Shown here: positions 23,833 to 38,000 of the stretch, piece by piece
Numbering within the stretch: position 1 is the stretch's first letter
How the letters are laid out: each line of letters opens with the position of its first letter
Assembly: GCA_002749535.1 (NCBI GenBank)
Contig: MZZL01000075.1
Coordinates: 124,001-188,000 of the forward strand
Reading direction: 5' to 3'
Length of the DNA stretch: 64,000 nucleotides
Source of the DNA: Apophysomyces variabilis
Taxonomy: Eukaryota > Mucoromycota > Mucoromycetes > Mucorales > Mucoraceae
Notes under the pieces: generated by a model
Seen by the model: only the letters and a program-made list of their open reading frames with translations
Database searches by the model: none
What the model was told of the DNA's origin: nothing
Made by a program: the position numbers and the translations under genes

Positions 23833-24251
23833 ATTAAAACAAAAGCAAAAAGAGGCAGCACTTTGTATTGTATCAAATATAGCTTTAGGCGCAGGATTTT
23901 TCTTATTCTTCTCTATCTTGTGCATGCATGTAATTTTAAACAAAAAGTCTGCAAAAAGGATTAAGCAAAAGGGAGGGAAAATCTTGCCATCTATTCATGT
24001 TCTATGGTGTGGTTTTCGTTGGATAATGTTTGCTCTATGGCATCACGCAGCCAATATAGATATGGCTGACTGAGCACGTGTGGTTTCGGCAAAAAGAAGC
24101 TTTTGTATTCGGGAAGATCGAAATTAAAAAACAACAAGGACTTTCGTTGTGAAACAATAAGGGAAAAAACAATAGATAAAGTTTACTTTAATATATAAGT
24201 CCGTCTGGACAAAGGCAAGGATACAAAAACAAAAGAAAATAATTAGCTAAA
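23833..24251. other. convergent 3' region, no gene seen
   Basis: Lies between the stop codons of the Pro/His-rich gene and the minus-strand regulator gene. No supported features. Confidence 0.5.
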
Positions 24252-25420
24252 TTAATATTCAACAGAGGAAGCACGTTTAGCACGGCGCTTGCGAAGAGTT
24301 CCATTCTGGATCTTTTCAAGTCGAGCGACTCTACGCGATTTCATTTCCTTGTGCAAATTGCGATAAGAATCAACAGCTCGCTGGATAAGACCCCGACGGC
24401 CTTCAAGATCATCGCGGTTAAGATAAGCAAGTATCCAACCAAGCTTGTTGCAACAACTTTCATAGGCCCAGCGATTGCCTTCGTACTCAGGTCTTGGAAC
24501 GTTAGCTCTTGGATACACCTTTTTGAAAAAAAAAGGTCGTTTGAAACAAAGAAATGACATATCAGTTTTAGATGTTTGGTTTCTTCGGGGAAAATTCTTA
24601 CCGTATTTGGAACCCGAAAGCTCAATGGGATATCATCAATCGAGACATTATGAATATCGGCCCGTATTGTATATTCTTTCACGACGCGATTACATGAGTA
24701 CATAAATGTAATGTACTCAATACCATTTATGAATTCATTTGTTGGATCGTTGTTTGCAAGAGAAACCAAAGATGCTACTGATGTTTGATGCGATTCTCGA
24801 CGGCGAGAAGAACGACCGGTTGAGGTGCTACATGGAGCTGAGTGTCGTCTTCTTTTGGGTTTCTCTGTGCCACAGTCTGTTGCTGATGGAGGAGAGGACA
24901 TGTTCGATGAGGCGGCTGAAGGAGGTGATGGTTCTCTAACGGGAAAGTTCATTGTCTGTTGCTTGTTCGTCCAGCGCTCATCGACAAATTGATACATGGC
25001 CATGGACGGAGTACATGGTAATCGTGCAGACGATTCGTTCCTCTGCTTCACAGTCTGTATTGACTGAGAATGCGTGGGAAGATGAATAGACGATGGGCCA
25101 AAGGTCCATTCCTCACATCTCGCCATGGTCATTTCTTGGTTCAAAAGGCCATAAGGTGCTGTCGAGGACACCGCCATGGACGACCCAGTGATGGGCGACA
25201 TCGCGACTGGTGATACGAAAGGATTCACCAAGTTCTGAGCTTGACCAAAAGGGTCCAGTGGCACGAGCGATTGAACTATCGTGGACATATCGAATGAAGT
25301 TCCCGATGTCTGGTCGATTAACTGCTGTGTTGAGTCAGTCGACATGACTTCCAAAGCTCCTTCATGGTCCAGCGGAGACTGTAACACGCTGTCAAAAGGA
25401 TCGACATATGACGGCGTCAT
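24252..25420 (-). CDS. nuclear-type protein with conserved fungal C-terminal domain (DUF8032-like)
   Basis: Two exons (25420-24602 and 24518-24252) join in phase across an 83-bp intron and give 361 residues. The first 190 residues are Ser/Thr/Pro/Gln-rich and disordered-looking, with repeated DPF and NPF tripeptides. A basic cluster follows (KPKRRRHSA, GRSSRRRES), a plausible nuclear localisation signal. The C-terminal part (about 235-330) is the conserved domain: ITFMYSCNRVVKEYTIR, VSIDDIPLSFRVPNTVYPRA, EYEGNRWAYESCCNKLGW, GRRGLIQRAVDSYRN. I associate this with the fungal DUF8032 family from memory. Its biochemical role is unknown to me. A transcription-regulator role is inferred from composition only. 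The C-terminus is again Lys/Arg-rich. Confidence 0.8.
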
Positions 25421-27880
25421 GTTCTTCTTTCTCTCTTAGATTTGTTTGTTTACAGGAAGAGAAGAAAAAGCATTGATTAGGAACAAAGTTCTAGAGAACG
25501 CGTAAAAAATAAGAAGAAACAGTTGCTGGCAACGAAATAGTCTGAAACCAGTGGCTACGAGAACTAAGACAACCGCGCGACAAAAGACATAGTGATCGAA
25601 GCACTACGTGAAATTTCAGGTTGACTTGTTTGAGCTGTACGCATGAATGAAAACTTTTCATCTTCAGATACGCTCTACTGATTCGTTCATGATAAACTCC
25701 GTCTCGGTTCTTCATTAAACGTCAGTACGCCGCACTATCATTTCATTAACGCATTTGTTAAGGCATTGACAAGAGTCTCTGCAGCAGTTCTGTTTCCATA
25801 GAAACATACGTACAAAAGCATGGAGCATTTTACTTTTTAGTATTAAAGAAACGAAAAAAATTGATAAAGATCGGTGAGACAATGTATTACGATCGGTGTG
25901 ATTGGATTCTTTCCAACTCCGAAAGTGCATTCCAGAATACGTGCCGATTTCTTGCTACGCGCACAATCATGCATAAACTTGGCTAGTTATTGTTATGGTA
26001 TTTGCTTTTTAGATCAGTTAACTGTTTAACAGATAAAGAAAAAAAGTATTATGCACGTATAGACAGTATCATCGATCTTGATGTTGATAAGCTCATAATA
26101 ATGCTCTTTCATAGGGAACTTCTCATTCCTGTCATCCCGCAAAAGCAACTATAGTTAGTCATAAGGTTTTCTCTTATTTGGAGGAAACTGTAGTTAAAAA
26201 AGTTCTTTCCTAATAATTTGTCCGTAAAAGTAGATCTGCGATCCGTCACAAATTGTCCATTTTAATCGGCCGTCAAGTTAAAAAGAGCAATTAGGACACG
26301 ATAAAAAGAGATTATTTTGTAGATTATACAACATCTAGGATAAACTATCCCTTATTTTCACCGCCACGCGAGAACATAGAAACGATTATAATGAAGTTTA
26401 CTTCCTTAGTATATGTCCCAAAAAAAGAAACAACTCCATTTAGGACGAAACTTCCTGATGGTATGTTTGTCCGTCTATTCCAATTCCACAAATGTGGAGT
26501 CGGGTTACAATGTTAATGGGATCGTCGTTTGAGCTGAAGCAAACGGAAAAGTAAACGTGTTTATGTAAAGGACGCATAATGGCTCGTGTAATCAAAGTTT
26601 TTTTTTTATCTCAGTGGTGGTCTAAACTTTTTGTGGCTGATCCACGTGCTTTTTCTTAAAGCTACGCAGATGGGCGTTGCCAACTTCATCATGTTGAGCC
26701 TATTTTGCACAGGAGGCAAGATGCTTGACATACGTCTATCACTTCTTTTCAGCATATGCATTTCAACTATTTACTGATTCTTTTACCATTCATAGCAAGT
26801 CAAGCTAAAAAGTCGGACATTGATAGATATCAAGTCCAGCATACTTCAGTATCCGGCAGGTGGGATTCTCAATAGCGGCCGTGACCGATAGCATCTCAGT
26901 TTGCTCTTTTCTTTTTCAGTCTAATTCACCCTTTTCGCACTGTGCACGAGAAACTATTGCTATTTTTACTTGCCCTAATTGTTTGACACAAGTTGTACCC
27001 AGCATAATACATCTTTTGCGGTTGTTATCCTGGTCCTCGACTTCCTTCCCTTTCCATGACAAGTACAACCATGGTTTCGCCTTGTACATCTCTATGGTAG
27101 TCCCCGGCATAAACATATAGCAGATCACCGGGGATTACAGTAAAATTTCTCCCGAACTTTATTTTTAGGTCAGAGGTTCAATGAATAAATAAAGAAAAAA
27201 GGCCAAGAGAAATCCATCGTCGTAGGGTCCATGTCGTACAGAATAAATATCTAAAAAAGGAATGAAATCAATCATGTTCCTCATTAGCTAAGGGGATGGT
27301 CACCATGGTATCTTAAAAAATGGATTCACCAATGGCAACGAGCTGCAGAATTATCGACAGAAAATATATCGCAAGGTTGAAAGGGGGTTTTTGAACAAGG
27401 GAAAATAAACAGGGACTTCTTGCGAGTATAACTCTTACTTGGTTTACCCCGGAACTGTCTTGGGATCAACTGATGGTATGAATCGCACCCGGGTTATGCG
27501 GAGTTGTTTGTACTCATATAACAGAGATTTGGGGCACCAGCGGCTGTGTTAAATTCACCATAAATAGCCATATTTCAGCACAGTGTAACACCTAGTTTAC
27601 TAGTTGCACGTTTAAAAATGTCTATGTTTAGCGAGTTTAGCGGAAACAGGTAAAATAGTTTGTATCTGACCGTGATACAGACTAAATTGTGCGTGAGTTC
27701 GAAACGGAGATGCAACAGTCAAAAAAAATGTACAAAAACCGAAGAATAAAAAGCGAGAGCTATTCGAACAACTAGTGCAAAGCAGATTAGTCTTTTTTCT
27801 CTTTCTTTCACTTCCATTCCTTCTTTCCCTTTCCCTTTCTCTTCTATTCTCTTTCTTTCCGCCCCTTAATCACTCTAGAG
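25421..27880. other. intergenic region, no gene supported
   Basis: About 2.5 kb between divergent genes. Both promoters lie here. The last 100 bp before the chitin deacetylase ATG are a strong CT-rich tract, a common feature of highly expressed fungal promoters. Short frames elsewhere lack motifs. Confidence 0.5.
27785..27880 (+). promoter_or_regulatory. pyrimidine-rich leader of chitin deacetylase
   Basis: Nearly unbroken C/T sequence (CTTTCTTTC, TTCCCTTTCCC and similar) directly before the ATG. This is typical of transcription start regions of strongly expressed fungal genes. Confidence 0.5.
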
Positions 27881-29369
27881 ATGCATATCAAAGTCATTGC
27901 CATCTCGTTGGCACTTGCTCAAGTTGCTACTACTGCTCACGCTGCGGCCGCTAAGACTACTGCCTCTAGCAATTCCAGCACCAGCACTACCTCTTCCTCG
28001 AGCTCCAAGGATTATTGGAAGACCTTTACCTCACCTGTTAATCCCCTCAACATCAGCATCCCTGTCCTTCCCCAGACCACCTCGCATGATCCTACCCAGG
28101 AGTGCAATGCCTACCAAACTCCCGCCGAGTTCAAGTTTGTTGCCTCCGAATGGCCTAACATTTGGGAAGTTGCCACCAGTAACGGAATGAACCAGACCGC
28201 CGAGTTCAAGAAGCTCTACAACTCCATTGACTGGACAAAGATGCCAAACATTCCCGTCCGCAAAGCTACTCCCGAAGGTGGTCTGGATATGACTGGCTAT
28301 GACGAATCCAAGGATCCTGATTGTTGGTGGTCGGCTACTACTTGTACCAAGCCCAAAAATCCTGGTATTAATGAAGATATCTACGCCTGCCCTGAGCCCG
28401 ATACCTGGGGTTTGACCTATGATGATGGTCCCAACTGTTCTCACAATGCCTTCTATGACTATCTCGAGCAGCAAAAACTCAAGGCCACCATGTTCTACAT
28501 TGGTTCCAATGTCATTGACTGGCCCTATGGTGCCCAGCGTGGTATCAAAGACGGCCATCAGATTGCTGATCACACCTGGTCTCACGGTTTGATGACCACT
28601 CTCACTAATGAGGAAGTCCTTGCTGAACTTTACTACACTCAAAAGGCTATTAAGCTGACGACCGGTGTCACCCCTAAATACTGGCGACCTGTAAGTTTTT
28701 CTTTTTCTTTTTTTGTGTTCTGTTTTGCTACGTAGATTCCATGGCCATCGGTAACCTAACGATTATATTTATTATTATTATTATTAGGCCTTTGGTGACG
28801 TTGATGATCGTGTGCGATGGATTGCTACCCAACTGGATCTTACTACTGTCCTCTGGAACCTGGATACCGATGACTGGGCTGCTGGAAACTCGGAACCTGT
28901 CTCCAAGATCGATCAAAATTACCAAGACTTTGTTACCATGGGTTCCAATGGTACTTTCAGCAAATCCGGAAACATCGTCTTGACCCACGAAATCGATAAC
29001 ACGACTATGCAACTTGCTCTTGACTATTTGCCCAAGATTCAACAATCTTACAAGCATGTCCTTGATGTCGCCACCTGCATGAATATTACGTACCCCTATC
29101 AGGAGAAGGTGATCGCTTTCAAGTCCTTCAGCGACGCGATTGCTTCCGGTAACACTGGCGGTCTTCCCTCGGCCTCAGTCAGCGCTGCTGCTGCTTCTGG
29201 CAGTGGTGCTGCGGCTGCTTCTGGTAGCGGTGCTAACAATGCTGGCTCCTCTTCCACTCCCGCCAAGGCAGATGCTCAGACTGAGAAGACTGGTAACTCC
29301 GGTGTGAACCTTGCTCCTACGACTGCCGTACTTGCAGCTTCCTTTGCTGTCCTGGCTCTCTTTGCTTAA
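27881..29369 (+). CDS. CDA: chitin deacetylase, secreted, GPI-anchored type
   Basis: CE4 enzyme that removes acetyl groups from chitin to make chitosan, the main wall polymer of these fungi. Two exons (27881-28690, 28788-29369) give 463 residues. A signal peptide (about residues 1-21) precedes a Ser/Thr-rich linker. The NodB domain motifs are visible: TYDDGP (D181, D182), DHTWSH (metal-binding H231 and H235), YWRPAFGDVDDR, and later DTDDW and LTHEID. The C-terminus is Ala/Ser/Gly-rich and ends in a hydrophobic stretch (VLAASFAVLALFA), which suggests a GPI anchor. Motif 3 reads RPAFGD where RPPYGD is more usual. Codons are strongly biased to C in the third position, fitting high expression. 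Confidence 0.95.
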
Positions 29370-30266
29370 TTTTTTCTTGCCCTTGAGTACTAATCCCACC
29401 GCTGAGCTGGTGGCAACCCATCTATACATTGCAGTGACATAAAGTACAGTAAATAAACAAACTCAATTAGCAATCCATAATAGTCGTATTTGGAAAGGGG
29501 TCGAACCACCCTTTTTGTTCCCGATTCTGACAAGCATTTATTGTTCATAGCAGCGTAGATGTTACGGAAGGGATAAGGATAGTCGCGTTTTTTATTATGC
29601 CAAGCCAAGAGCTACGGCAAGACGTTGTATTGCTTAACGTTTTGTTATGATGATCATTATTGTTTTTGGTCACTATTACTCATAGTAACTTTGGAGGTGC
29701 ATAACAGCTAAAGGCAGATAATATCTATTATGCACCTTGTTTCCGTACTCTTTTATGTCGTCTGCAGGCGTTTCTTTCTTAGAGTGTTTCCATCTGTTCT
29801 CCTTACAGTCTGTCTTGCATACATTCGCAGCCGCACCGGGTATGACCTTTTCCGTTTTGAAATCCAGCGGAGGTTAAATAAAAAAAGCTTTGTAATCGTT
29901 TCGGTTGGGTATCTCACATATGCTTGACCAAGGAGCTTGATGAATCCCAGATCGTCACTCTGTAAGTGTGTACCGTCTTAAATATAAGTTCGCACTTTCC
30001 GGTGGCCACCAGATCGTTCTACTGGGGCATTTTTCGGTCATGAATCCATGTTGTTAAATAGTATGTTATTGTTTGTCTTAAACAACAAGCGTAATGTATA
30101 TCCCAGGATTTTCACTAATTCTTCTAAATGCCAGTGTAGCACTATGATTATTCGGCAAATTTTTATTATTGGTCACAATCATGCTCGTTTGATGTTGGTG
30201 TCTTTCAATGTATAACTCTATAAACTATTGAAAATGAAGATTGGGGTCGATGGTGGTTTAGATATG
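29370..30266. other. convergent 3' region, no gene seen
   Basis: About 0.9 kb between the chitin deacetylase stop and the stop of the minus-strand Lys-rich gene. No supported coding sequence. Confidence 0.5.
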
Positions 30267-31067
30267 TTATGCAAATCGTACTTTCTTCTTAGGAACGTTA
30301 TCCTCCTCCTAAATAACATGTTAGAGTTTGTCATTCAGTAACCTGGATCCGTACCTGTTCAATATTTCTCTTCGCAACCTTCTTTTTTGTTCCTAATTTC
30401 CGTTTCTTTTGAGCTTCCAAAATAGCCTTTTTTGTTTGTTCCTAACAAATGGAGAATTGCTCAGGTTAATCGCAATGTTTAGATTTTATTTTGGTGGAAT
30501 TTACCAATTTCTGCTTTTTTGCTTCTGCCTTCTTCTGGCGCTTTTCTTCTTGTGCCTCAATAATCTTTTCGATGGCGACCTATCCATAGAAATTAGTTTC
30601 TGCGAGAGAACAATCTTACTCTGTATTGTTCCTTACCTTCTTCGCTAATTTAGTGTTTTCCCTTTTCTCTTCTTTCTCTGCTGCCTTTTCAATCATTTCC
30701 AGCATGAAATCCTAGAATTGTATTTGTTATGATGATATGCTTTTGATCCTTTCTGCTGCCAAGTCTGTGATTATTTGATATACCTTGCTCGCAAACTTTG
30801 GGTTATCTGCTTCGGACGTTCCCCGAACTTTCTTTTGCTTTTTCTTTGTATCTTTTTTGCTGATGGCAGTTTTCGTGGTTTTAGGCACGCTAGATCGTTG
30901 TTGATCTTGACTTTTCTTTTGTGATTCTTCTGCTGGGGTATTCTTTTGTTTTGTTTTGCTCTACCGACAGGATATATTAGGATCAAATAGAGAGCCATGT
31001 CACACATGAGGCACAGAATTACCTTGTTTTTCTTTTGCATGGTAGCTGTTTTGTTCGTGTTTGCCAT
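30267..31067 (-). CDS. Lys-rich coiled-coil protein, possibly Loc1-like ribosome biogenesis factor
   Basis: Six small exons (31067-31023, 30960-30784, 30711-30637, 30579-30505, 30441-30355, 30308-30267) all join at phase 0 and give 166 residues. The protein is about one third Lys/Arg. The first 70 residues are disordered and basic. Residues about 75-140 form a charged helix (EKAAEKEEKRENTKLAKK, IIEAQEEKRQKKAEAKKQ). The end is KKKVRFA. A charged helix followed by a KKVxFA end recalls yeast Loc1, a nucleolar 60S-assembly protein. This resemblance is from memory and weak, so the function is a suggestion. It shares a 139-bp divergent promoter with the rhomboid gene. Confidence 0.7.
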
Positions 31068-31206
31068 TAGGATCGAATCACTTTTTTGTGCAGTGGGCGA
31101 GAGACAGGTGTGACTAGCAGTAGAAACTGAGTTTCACTTGCTTTCCGCCGGTCTCCTCTGCAAGAAAACGAAATATTCTGGCAGACAGGCTTGGCACCAA
31201 ACAAAC
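31068..31206. promoter_or_regulatory. bidirectional promoter, 139 bp
   Basis: The only sequence between the start codons of the Lys-rich gene (-) and the rhomboid protease gene (+). No TATA box is evident on either side. Confidence 0.55.
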
Positions 31207-32360
31207 ATGACAATCATCTCGCGTGCGATCTCATTGACATGGTGTTCAAAAGCAGCCATGGGACGAGGTTCGCTGAACAAGTTACCGTCTTTATCCCGTG
31301 CATCGGTGCTGAGCCTTTCTGCACCACTGGAGCGCCAGTCTTTGTTCTGCAGGAGGCTGCCGGTTTTGAATGACTGCACTCAGTTGAGAACGTATATTCG
31401 TCCTCATTATCACAATGACAAGTCTTCTCTCTCGAGTGCTTTGAGAGATCAGCGCAATCCATTCAAATTGTTCAGCCGACGCATTGATAATCTTGACCCT
31501 GATAAAGTTAAGATAGCACTCGTTGGTTCGAACGTTGCTATTTTTCTTTTATGGCAATATGCTATTGGCTGCTACAAGTCTTATGGAGACCCTAGTTGGC
31601 TCAATTTTTTGTTTAAACACTTTACAAATTCAGTCGAAGGGCTTCGCGAAGGTCGGTGGCATATCCTTCTGACATCCGTCTTTTCCCACAATAGCCTGGA
31701 GCACCTGGGTCTGAACATGCTTATTTTATGGTCTATGGCCGAGGGTGTCATGCAAGCCATTGGCGTTTCTCGCTTTTTGCTTCTTTATGGTGCAGCAGGT
31801 GTTGTTGCCTCACTTGTTGCTGTAGGCTATCGAGCCTATCTACGCCCTATCCTAGAAAAAGGAAGTCGTTACCATGAACCGCGTATTCGAGGATCTCTAG
31901 GCGCTTCAGGTAAAGAGAAAAAAAAAAGAAAACCACCATGGCACCTTTAGTTTCCTATACTGAGAAAAGGCGACATATGAATGAACAGGATCCATTATGG
32001 GACTGACCACTTTCTTTGCATGTGCATGTGAGTGGAATGATATGTGCAAAGAGAGATCGCTGATTTATTTGGTCACGTATGGGATATAGTTCCAAGGGCG
32101 ACATTTTACGTTTTCTTTATTATACCGATGCCAGCTGCTGCCGTCGTAGGTCTATTTGCAGCATACGACATTTATCGAGCGACAAGTTTGAATGTCCGTG
32201 ATAACGCCATGAGAATTGCGAAGATACTAAGCTTCTTTTTTCTTTTGTTTAGACCGGGTTAGTAGACAGTGCAGCCCACCTGGGTGGCATTGCTTATGGT
32301 GCGGGGTACTGGTTTCTCCGCGTGAAACCACTCCTAAGAGCGGGCCGGTGGCGTTTTTAA
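31207..32360 (+). CDS. PCP1: mitochondrial rhomboid protease (PARL/Pcp1 family)
   Basis: Intramembrane serine protease of the inner mitochondrial membrane. The yeast homologue processes the dynamin Mgm1 and cytochrome c peroxidase. Four exons (31207-31909, 31989-32027, 32090-32193, 32253-32360) join in phase and give 317 residues. The first 70 residues are Ser/Arg/Leu-rich with few acidic residues, as in a mitochondrial presequence. Then come a lone helix (VGSNVAIFLLWQYAIG), the rhomboid core with SHNSLEHLGLNM (H and N of helix 2), the active-site GASGS split by intron 1 (S234), FPRATFYVFFIIPMPA, and DSAAHLGG with the catalytic H291. The serine-histidine dyad is therefore complete. ATG 31207 is the first in frame. 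Confidence 0.92.
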
Positions 32361-32662
32361 AGACACAAAGCAAAAAAGAAATCACACAATGACTTTACTG
32401 TTAGTTTGCCGGTCTGAATTGGGTAGCACAGTGCCCTGATGATGTGACCATAGTTCGAGACACATACTTTTCACCCACCACCTATAATCTAGAGATGGCT
32501 GCTGGGCATCTTTCTCACAAAATGATCCTGGCGTGATTCGTTTGTAACATACGAGATCGATAATTTGTATAAACATGCACGTGTTTCCATCAAAAGTGAG
32601 CTGATCTGCAAGATATATTTTTGGGATGACCCGCCGCTTTTTCTGTTGTCTCTTGTTCAGCA

Positions 32663-33783
<1,121 letters not shown>

Positions 33784-35057
33784 AATAAAAATAATCACCC
33801 GATTATTTTTCGCGTGTCCAGCTACACAAAGCAGTAGTTACTAGAAAAAGAAGAGAAGCCGAGCAATTCCTTCTTTATTATATTACAAAGTTCTACTCAC
33901 CCGTTTCTTTAAATCCATCCCATCCAATCTACTATTTATTCTTGCATTATTTCCAAACATGTATTTCATACCATAGGATAAGAGAAAACCTGTCCGAACC
34001 TCAATCCATCAATAAAAGAAAGCCGCTTGTATAAAATTATGCTTTGATTTAGCAGCACTTGCAATTCATTGTTTCCTTCTCATTTTTCGATCATGAAGAC
34101 GGCTCCATTCCCATAGTTATCGAACTACACTTCAGGGACACTTCACTGAGTTTAAATTGTGAATTGGGACGTAAGAGCAGAAAGAAAAGGAAACCTACTT
34201 CTTGATTCGAAGAGTTATTTAATCTCTCTCTTCGGGTACCAAGCGTAATTTGAGAGACATGCAAAATAGTCAAGGAAAATGCTCATATCATAGATCCTTT
34301 CTTGCTAGCCAATATTAAGATATTACTGGATACGAAAGTTGCTGGCGTAGAATGAATGCCCTTCGAACCCTGAAATCTAACAGCTTGCCGTTTGCTATAC
34401 ATTATGAGGCCTCGATCACCTTTATATATCTCTAGATTATAGAAACTAGTAATTAGAAACAATAGATACAAGCAGAATCTAGAACTTTGGGCCAAATCTG
34501 TTTCGTTTGCTGCTGTAATCCAATTGTTTTAATCACCGGTTTCTACAATCTAGAAATATAATAGGTAATTGACACCCCGTCGTATATCTAGGAGAAAGTA
34601 GAGGAGATATTTCATTAATAAACTTCGTTAAGGTAAACACACAAGACATTGTTTGGATCATCAAAGTGGATCGTTGATGTAGACCGTAAAGTGCAATAAA
34701 AGAAAATAAAAAGAGATAATATCTTCCAATAGATCATAGAAGGGAAAAGAGTCAAACTAAAATCCTAGTTAACAATGATAACTTGATGACCAGCGGAGAC
34801 GATAGACGTGAATATAAGGCTGCTTTGTGAAGATCTTTAAAGTTGCAAATAACCTGTCTTTTTATGACAGAAAAACAGTGTTTGTACTGTAATGAAACAG
34901 GTCACAAAATTGGCTGGTGACTCGTGTCATGAGCGGGCTCGCGGCCCTTCACCTTTCACCAACAACGTCTCCTTCCCTCTCTTCTTTTCTCTCTTTTTCT
35001 TTTTGCTTGATCAAGAAACAAAAGGCCTGAAAACGTTGTTGCTGCTTGCTGCTTCTC
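33784..35057. other. intergenic region upstream of TSC2
   Basis: About 1.3 kb with no supported gene. A 19-codon frame at 34864-34920 lies in the probable TSC2 promoter or leader (see findings). A CT-rich tract occurs near 34950-35010. Confidence 0.5.
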
Positions 35058-38000
35058 ATGTCAAGCAATACACAAAAGCAACCTCCTTCTACGTCGAATC
35101 GCTGGCTTAGTAATATACTTAGATCCCGTGCATCTTCCATTTCTGTCGAATCGTGTCTTAATCTCAGTAATGCTGATCCTTCCGCGCCACTTGATGCTCG
35201 TCCTGTCTTACCGCTTTTGGCCTCTTCACAGTCGTTAGGTTCCCGTTGCAAACATCTTCGGGTATTCTCTGAATTGTGCAAGTCTTACAAATTTATGCAC
35301 CTGGAGAATGTCTTCTTTACGGTGCAAGACATACTGGAACCGAGCATGCCTCGCGATGCACGACACAAAGTATTTGAATTTATGCTGGCTTGTATTAGCG
35401 GGCAATACGACGAACTCGGCATGGCAAGAGTGACGTTTTATAATTCTCTGCGAAGTCATAATAACTGGGAAGACTTCAGCGATATGTACAATGTTCTCTT
35501 CGCACTATGTAAAGGCGGCCGCGATATCTCGGGGTTTGAGAAGAATATAGTAAAACTATTGATAACTTGGATGGATATGACTCTCCCTCGAGCAGCACAG
35601 AAACGGACCGCTTCATCTACATCCAACACTGATACGTCGACGGATGCGCGACGGCCGATCCAACCAGCAAACACGCCCACTGTAGCTATTTCCCATCTAA
35701 GCGAATTACTCCATTTGCTCACGTGCCTTGGGAAATTTAACTTTGCTATGTTCGAAGAATCCGAAGTAGCGGACATGATCTCAGCAACACGCAGGGCGTT
35801 CAGTTCCACAAGTCATCCAGGAGACCTTCAGGCCTGTCTTGCCTTCACAGACGTGGTTATTCGCTATCGCTTTGTTCCGTTCGACGCATTGAAGCCTTTT
35901 TTGGAAATTTTGTGCGCAGCAGTGATGCTCCCCGACGATTTGATACCCAACAAAGCGGCTACTCTTTGGCCTATTTTCACAAATTTGTTACTCTCCCACT
36001 GCGCCCATAGCGCGATTCTGACACTCTGTAAATTACTTGAGGAACCGGTGGAAAGCGGATTAGGCGAAGAAACCTTGGCTAACGGTGCAATACTGTTATT
36101 AAGCGAGACAGCGTGGGGACAGAAAAGTCGAACGAGTGCGGATGCTTACATGGTATCGGATGCCATCTTGTTGATGTATCTTCGGCGGTGCGCGCTTCAG
36201 CATAATAACTCAGTGAATGCAAACGTCCTGAAAAGTTTAACATTGCTTGTCGAAAACCCGGAAAATTCAATACGACTGATGGACTGGGATACTGTTTGGG
36301 ATATCTGTGATGTATGCACAAATCATGTTCTGGGAATCATGGACGAAACGATGATACAAGTTCTCACTCGTCTTCCCGACTATGAAGTGGATCAAAGCAA
36401 GACATCGACGAGTGTAGTTCATCAGTTCACTCGTTTCTTGGCATGCGTTTACAAAAAGTATATTGCAGGATCTTACCTAGGACCTCTTCCTCGATTTATG
36501 AATGTGCTCTACGCATTAAGAAAATATGCATCTGAAACAGTGGCAACAACTTTGTTGGACTACTACGAAACTGAACATTTCTTGCTACCATCAGCGGACA
36601 ACTGGATAGGATTGTTGCTTGAATTGATCAAAACGTTCTTTGTGCCCTCTGAAGTCACCACAACCATAAGGCTTCGTATGCTGTCAATTGTTACTGATGT
36701 GTGCAGAACCGTCAAGGACTTTTATTCAGAAGATATATATAAGCAGATAGTGTTGCTAATGATGGGCAACGTAGAACGAGAGACGGATCGAGATGTACGG
36801 CAGACGTCCATTGATCTTATGGTGGCTTCACTTTGCGACTGTCAGACAGAAGATACCTTTGATAAACTTTTGGAGCTTTTGCGAAAATGTACACGATGTA
36901 AATGCGTTGAATCACCTGTAAGATCAGAAGAACAGGAAGAGCGGTTTCAGTCGTCGAAGGATGAGCATGATGCATCGACCGGGCAAGGAAGATCGCACAG
37001 CCGATGTCATTCCCCGCATCCGCACAAGGGTCATCAGATAATGCAAAGAAGCAGCACAACTACCTCAGTTGAGACTGCCACTCCCACGCCTGGTATCGGC
37101 CCAAGGACGGATAACGGTGGACGATGTGAAGGTTCGTACTCTATGTGCGGTATAGTTCAGCTTTTCGAGGAACTTCTTTCGGAAAACAAAGCACATATGT
37201 GCGCGAGAGTATTCAAAACGATTACGGATATTGCAGAAAGCCAAGATGATTTTCTGTGTCCTTACGGCGGACCGAAAATAGTAGCGTTGGATTTGCTGCT
37301 TAGGATTCGGTGTCCTCCGAATCACAATATCTATATCATCTCTGATGGTAAGATCGAGTCGAAAGCAGGATAAGTCCTGTTCTAATTATAAACTCATTTG
37401 AAAGAAATCATGGATGAAGACGATATCATGTCCCCCATACGCGTCATTCAGCAGACGAAACGACAGCAGAAATCGGAAGCACAGAAAGCGAATCCGTTTG
37501 CTCCTCAGCCAACTTGTCCAGCAGGCTTGAAGCCTGGAGAACAATTGATGATTCCTTGCTCGAGAGTTCTCTCCTATAGGAATGATGATACTAACGAGGG
37601 ATCCACCACGGACGAGGTATTACCGATGGACGATGCTCTCAAGGCTTATATCACTGTGATGTCTCGCGCTCCGCATTGGGATGTCGTTTTATTTGTGCTT
37701 AAGCGATTACCACTGCAACTGAGAAACAAGCATCTGTTCTGTGGGGCTTCTATCCAGATCAGAGCGCTCAGGAAGGAGATTGTTCGATGGGTTAGTACAC
37801 GCACGTTTCTGGCAAATGTGATAAATCTACCTTCGAGCCTTAAACGCAATGATCTCTATATCCACGCATACAATCTCTTGACTGTGCTTATATCCTATCG
37901 GCGTCATTTCACGAAGCAATATCAAGACGAAATTGTCTACACATTCTATATCGGTATCACCCAGGTCACTGCTGCCACTAAACCTTGCATTAATGCGTTG

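Noticed and set aside
28031..28642. 203-codon minus-strand frame
   Set aside because: Antisense shadow of the chitin deacetylase, caused by its biased codons.
32021..32051. A 24-nt intron in the rhomboid gene
   Set aside because: Too short. Using GTGAGT at 32028 with the acceptor at 32089 gives a normal 62-bp intron and the conserved FPRATF sequence.
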